Assembly (NCBI GenBank): GCA_030588935.1
Contig: JAUUWR010000055.1
Coordinates: 1 to 6,253 of the forward strand
DNA from: a bacterium
GTDB taxonomy: Archaea; Nanobdellota; Nanobdellia; Pacearchaeales; GW2011-AR1
Direction: 5' to 3'
DNA length: 6,253 nt
A program made the position numbers and the translations under genes. Each line of letters begins with the position of its first letter. Positions within the stretch are counted from its first letter, which is position 1. The notes under the pieces are model-generated. The model saw only the letters and a program-made list of their open reading frames with translations, searched no databases and was not told the origin of the DNA. Shown one piece after another: positions 5,296 through 6,253 of this stretch.

Positions 5296-5328
5296 GAAAT
5301 TCAGGAAGGTAAACCTAACCTGAATTTC
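5296..5328 (+). other. internal hairpin, 10-bp perfect stem
   Basis: GAAATTCAGG (5296-5305) is the exact complement of CCTGAATTTC (5319-5328). Inside it AGGT (5307-5310) pairs with ACCT (5313-5316) across a 2-nt AA turn. This makes an extended stem with a small 1x2 internal loop. It is followed by TT TAT rather than a long T run, so it does not read as a classical intrinsic terminator. Confidence 0.7.
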
Positions 5329-5404
5329 TTTATCCTCTATATCTGGTAATTATCTTTTAAGTTACTCATCTACAGAGCGAGAAATATTTATGAGATATTA
5401 GTTA

Positions 5405-5441
5405 GTAAATAATTTGGGTTAGCGAAGCTTCCCAAATTTAC
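5405..5441 (+). other. internal hairpin, 8-bp stem with GCGAAGC-type apex
   Basis: AATTTGGG (5411-5418) pairs with CCCAAATT (5431-5438). Within the loop, AGC (5421-5423) pairs with GCT (5427-5429) around a GAA triloop, a compact and stable apex. An alternative register pairs GTAAAT (5405-5410) with ATTTAC (5436-5441) and leaves a 3-nt AAT bulge. The 12-bp palindrome TTTACATGTAAA (5437-5448) follows directly. Confidence 0.6.
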
Positions 5442-5455
5442 ATGTAAAAAGGTAG

Positions 5456-5478
5456 GACAGATGTCTGTGGGGAACACA
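5456..5478 (-). repeat. right terminal inverted repeat
   Basis: The reverse complement matches 5244-5266 at 16/23 positions and reads TGTGTTCCCC at its outer end. It contains ACAGA-TG-TCTGT (5457-5468), a near-palindrome corresponding to GACATATGTC on the left. Confidence 0.5.
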
Positions 5479-5493
5479 TTAATTTAACTTTGA
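5479..5493 (+). repeat. flanking direct repeat, right copy
   Basis: TTAATTTAACTTTGA differs from 5228-5242 at one position (A for G). It directly abuts the ACA end of the putative element and runs into the promoter of the PIN-domain gene. Confidence 0.6.
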
Positions 5494-5498
5494 GATAA

Positions 5499-5507
5499 TT
5501 ATATAAA
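5499..5507 (+). promoter_or_regulatory. TATA box (TTATATAAA) of the PIN-domain gene
   Basis: The box begins 30 nt before the ATG at 5529, with a T-rich spacer and no Shine-Dalgarno. This indicates a leaderless transcript. It lies just outside the right direct repeat, so the PIN gene promoter is intact. Confidence 0.6.
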
Positions 5508-5528
5508 CATTATTTATTTTTCTAAATC

Positions 5529-5915
5529 ATGAAAATAATATTAGACACAAACTTTTTAATTTATTGTGCAAAAAATAAATTAGATTATGTTGAAGAAATT
5601 AGTGATTTGTTGAATGAAGGCTTTGAGTTGGTTGTGCCTATGCAGGTTGTTGAAGAGCTTAAGAAATTAAAAGGGGATAAACTGAAGAAAGTTTCTGGGA
5701 AAGATAAGGATTCTTGTGATTTAGCTTTGCAGTTGCTTGGTGTTAATAAAGTAAAGAAAATTAAAGTTAAAGGAAAGAGTGTCGATGAAGGAATTATTAA
5801 TCTTGCTGGTGGGGACAAAAAGAATATTGTCTGCACTTTAGACAGGGAAATGAGAAAAATTTTAGGGAGAGTTATTTTAATTAATAGGAGAAAGAAGTTG
5901 ATGGTGACAAGGTAG
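5529..5915 (+). CDS. PIN-domain ribonuclease, Fcf1/VapC-like
   Basis: This 128-residue single-domain protein has the PIN acidic tetrad: Asp6 in ILDTNFLIY (4-12), Glu43 in VPMQVVEEL (36-44), Asp86 in KSVDEGI (83-89), and Asp105 in VCTLDREMRK (101-110). These residues bind divalent metal for single-strand RNA cleavage. The strand GRVILINRRKKL (113-124) matches the end of stand-alone archaeal PIN proteins related to rRNA-processing Fcf1 and to VapC toxins. The ATG is set by the conserved MKIILDTN start and the TATA box 30 nt upstream. No antitoxin-like ORF lies next to it: the upstream gap holds only the putative element, and the downstream 48-codon frame does not resemble an antitoxin. A housekeeping RNA-processing or degradation role is therefore at least as likely as a toxin. 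The C-terminus is basic (RRKKLMVTR). Confidence 0.87.
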   Translation: MKIILDTNFLIYCAKNKLDYVEEISDLLNEGFELVVPMQVVEELKKLKGDKLKKVSGKDKDSCDLALQLLGVNKVKKIKVKGKSVDEGIINLAGGDKKNIVCTLDREMRKILGRVILINRRKKLMVTR

Positions 5916-5920
5916 GTTTG

Positions 5921-5943
5921 AGGCTCGCTCACTTCGCTCGCCT
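5921..5943. repeat. GC-rich intergenic repeat, GCTCGC units
   Basis: 15 of its 23 bases are G or C in very AT-rich surroundings. GCTCGC occurs twice (5923-5928 and 5936-5941), and the outer AGGC/GCCT can pair. It sits 5 nt after the PIN stop codon. I recall similar GCTCGCTTCGCTCGC-like patches between genes in many prokaryotes. Their function is unclear. Confidence 0.45.
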
Positions 5944-5983
5944 ATTTAATGATTAATAAAAACTTATAATAAATAAAATATTT

Positions 5984-6130
5984 ATGGCCCGAGGTAGGAG
6001 ATTAAGTAAACAAAAAAGGGTTTACTCTACTCATCTGAGTAAAGTAATTATTCATAGAGATTCCAGAAAAATAAAATATATGAACAAGATAAAATTTATA
6101 AGGGTAGTTATTTATATTAAATTAATTTAA
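5984..6130 (+). CDS. doubtful 48-codon ORF, basic protein
   Basis: The frame ATG 5984 to TAA 6128-6130 encodes a Lys/Arg-rich 48-residue peptide beginning MARGRRLSKQKR. The N-terminal half looks protein-like and is reminiscent of small nucleic-acid-binding proteins. The C-terminal half (KFIRVVIYIKLI) is what AT-rich promoter DNA yields in any frame, and it overlaps the TATA candidates of the next gene. A weak TATA (TTAATAAA, 5953-5960) lies 31 nt before the ATG, matching the leaderless spacing in this window. No family is recognised. It may be real or chance. Confidence 0.25.
   Translation: MARGRRLSKQKRVYSTHLSKVIIHRDSRKIKYMNKIKFIRVVIYIKLI
6095..6120 (+). promoter_or_regulatory. promoter region of the 3'-terminal gene
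   Basis: There are two TATA candidates: TTTATAAG (6095-6102), identical to the aldolase box, and TTTATATTAA (6111-6120). The first gives a leader of about 24 nt that includes AAAGAGG. The second would start transcription inside the Shine-Dalgarno, so the first is preferred. Confidence 0.4.
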
Positions 6131-6148
6131 ATTAATAAAGAGGAAAAA

Positions 6149-6253
6149 ATGGTGCAACAAACAGTGCAAAAACAACCAGAAGTAAAGCAACCAGTGCAGA
6201 AGCAAACAGCCCCGGAACAAACCATGCCTGCAGAACCAGGTGAGAAAAAATGG
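6149..6253 (+). CDS. N-terminus of a Gln/Pro-rich protein (partial)
   Basis: The frame is open from ATG 6149 to the window end, giving 35 residues. AAAGAGG (6138-6143, the last bases AAGAGG) lies 5 nt upstream as a Shine-Dalgarno. The visible part is low complexity: repeated QKQ, KQP and VQK units with many Gln, Pro, Glu and Lys and no hydrophobic core, ending PGEKKW. It should be a disordered N-terminal tail before a folded domain beyond the window. There is no signal peptide or membrane segment in the visible part. The short near-repeats (VQKQPEVKQPVQKQ) point to slippage-prone expansion. The product cannot be named. Confidence 0.75.
   Translation, partial: MVQQTVQKQPEVKQPVQKQTAPEQTMPAEPGEKKW

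Larger units (their letters stand above)
5244..5478. mobile_element. putative 235-bp MITE-like non-autonomous element
   Basis: The segment begins TGTATACCC and ends GGGGAACACA. Its first 23 bases (5244-5266) match the reverse complement of its last 23 (5456-5478) at 16 positions, including TGT, CCC, GACAT and TGTC blocks. A 14/15 direct repeat lies outside the termini (left copy ending 1 bp before the core, right copy abutting it), as a target-site duplication or attachment-site duplication would. No ORF of meaningful length is present, so it would have to be moved by enzymes encoded elsewhere. Internal hairpins lie at 5296-5328 and 5405-5441. The alternative reading is a structured non-coding RNA or long regulatory region whose flanking repeats are coincidental in AT-rich DNA. 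The repeat match alone would not be convincing. Its alignment with the inverted repeats is what supports the call. Confidence 0.45.

Noticed and set aside
5244..5478. SRP RNA, RNase P RNA or a tRNA in the ORF-free gap.
   Set aside because: I looked for their conserved words (such as the RNase P GAGGAAAGTCC-type element and the tRNA GGTTCGAATCC arm) and found none. The size alone does not support the call.
5529..5915. VapBC toxin-antitoxin pair.
   Set aside because: No antitoxin-like ORF precedes or overlaps the PIN gene.
5585..5932. A 115-codon open frame on the - strand opposite the PIN gene.
   Set aside because: The + strand frame has the PIN catalytic residues and a promoter. The minus-strand product is Ser/Leu/Thr-rich shadow sequence.
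1..6253. CRISPR array or intact insertion sequence.
   Set aside because: No regularly spaced repeats of CRISPR length and no transposase-like coding sequence were seen on either strand.

Overview
The window looks like a compact, AT-rich archaeal genome, most likely a small-genome lineage of the DPANN type. This placement is inferred from gene content and style, not from a marker gene. The archaeal signs are: TATA boxes (TTTAAATA, TTATATAAA, TTTTATTAA) whose first base lies 29-31 nt upstream of an ATG in four genes, as expected for leaderless archaeal transcripts; a short archaeal-type triosephosphate isomerase; an archaeal class I fructose-bisphosphate aldolase; a tandem Lrp/AsnC regulator; and a DUF5678 protein. 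All the larger proteins are Lys- and Ile-rich.

Layout. The first 92 bases are the 3' end of an unrecognised gene. A small DUF5678 gene follows (154-405), flanked by an exact 19-bp direct repeat. A G-free intergenic stretch leads to a complex leader: a 20-codon upstream ORF (531-593) overlaps the start of a PfkB-family sugar/nucleoside kinase (590-1483) by ATGA, and an 11-bp hairpin (554-586) carries the kinase Shine-Dalgarno in its loop. Convergent to the kinase is a divergent KamA-like radical SAM enzyme on the minus strand (2739-1504). It shares a 93-bp divergent promoter region with a double-domain Lrp/AsnC regulator (2833-3813). Then come a class I FBP aldolase (3856-4605) and triosephosphate isomerase (4610-5236), 4 nt apart and probably co-transcribed.

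Between the isomerase and a leaderless PIN-domain nuclease gene (5529-5915) lies a 292-bp stretch without a credible ORF. It has the architecture of a small non-autonomous mobile element: a 235-bp core (5244-5478) with imperfect 23-bp terminal inverted repeats (16/23), internal hairpins, and a 14/15-matching direct repeat on either side. The left repeat contains the last codons and stop of the isomerase gene. This is the most unusual item in the window. After the PIN gene come a short GC-rich repeat, a doubtful 48-codon ORF and the start of a Gln/Pro-rich protein cut by the window end.

How the genes work together. The aldolase and isomerase interconvert fructose 1,6-bisphosphate, dihydroxyacetone phosphate and glyceraldehyde 3-phosphate in glycolysis/gluconeogenesis. 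The PfkB kinase may feed sugar phosphates into the same pool, but its substrate cannot be read from sequence. The Lrp-type regulator is well placed to control the radical SAM gene, itself, or the downstream aldolase. No CRISPR array, tRNA, rRNA or intact transposase gene was seen.
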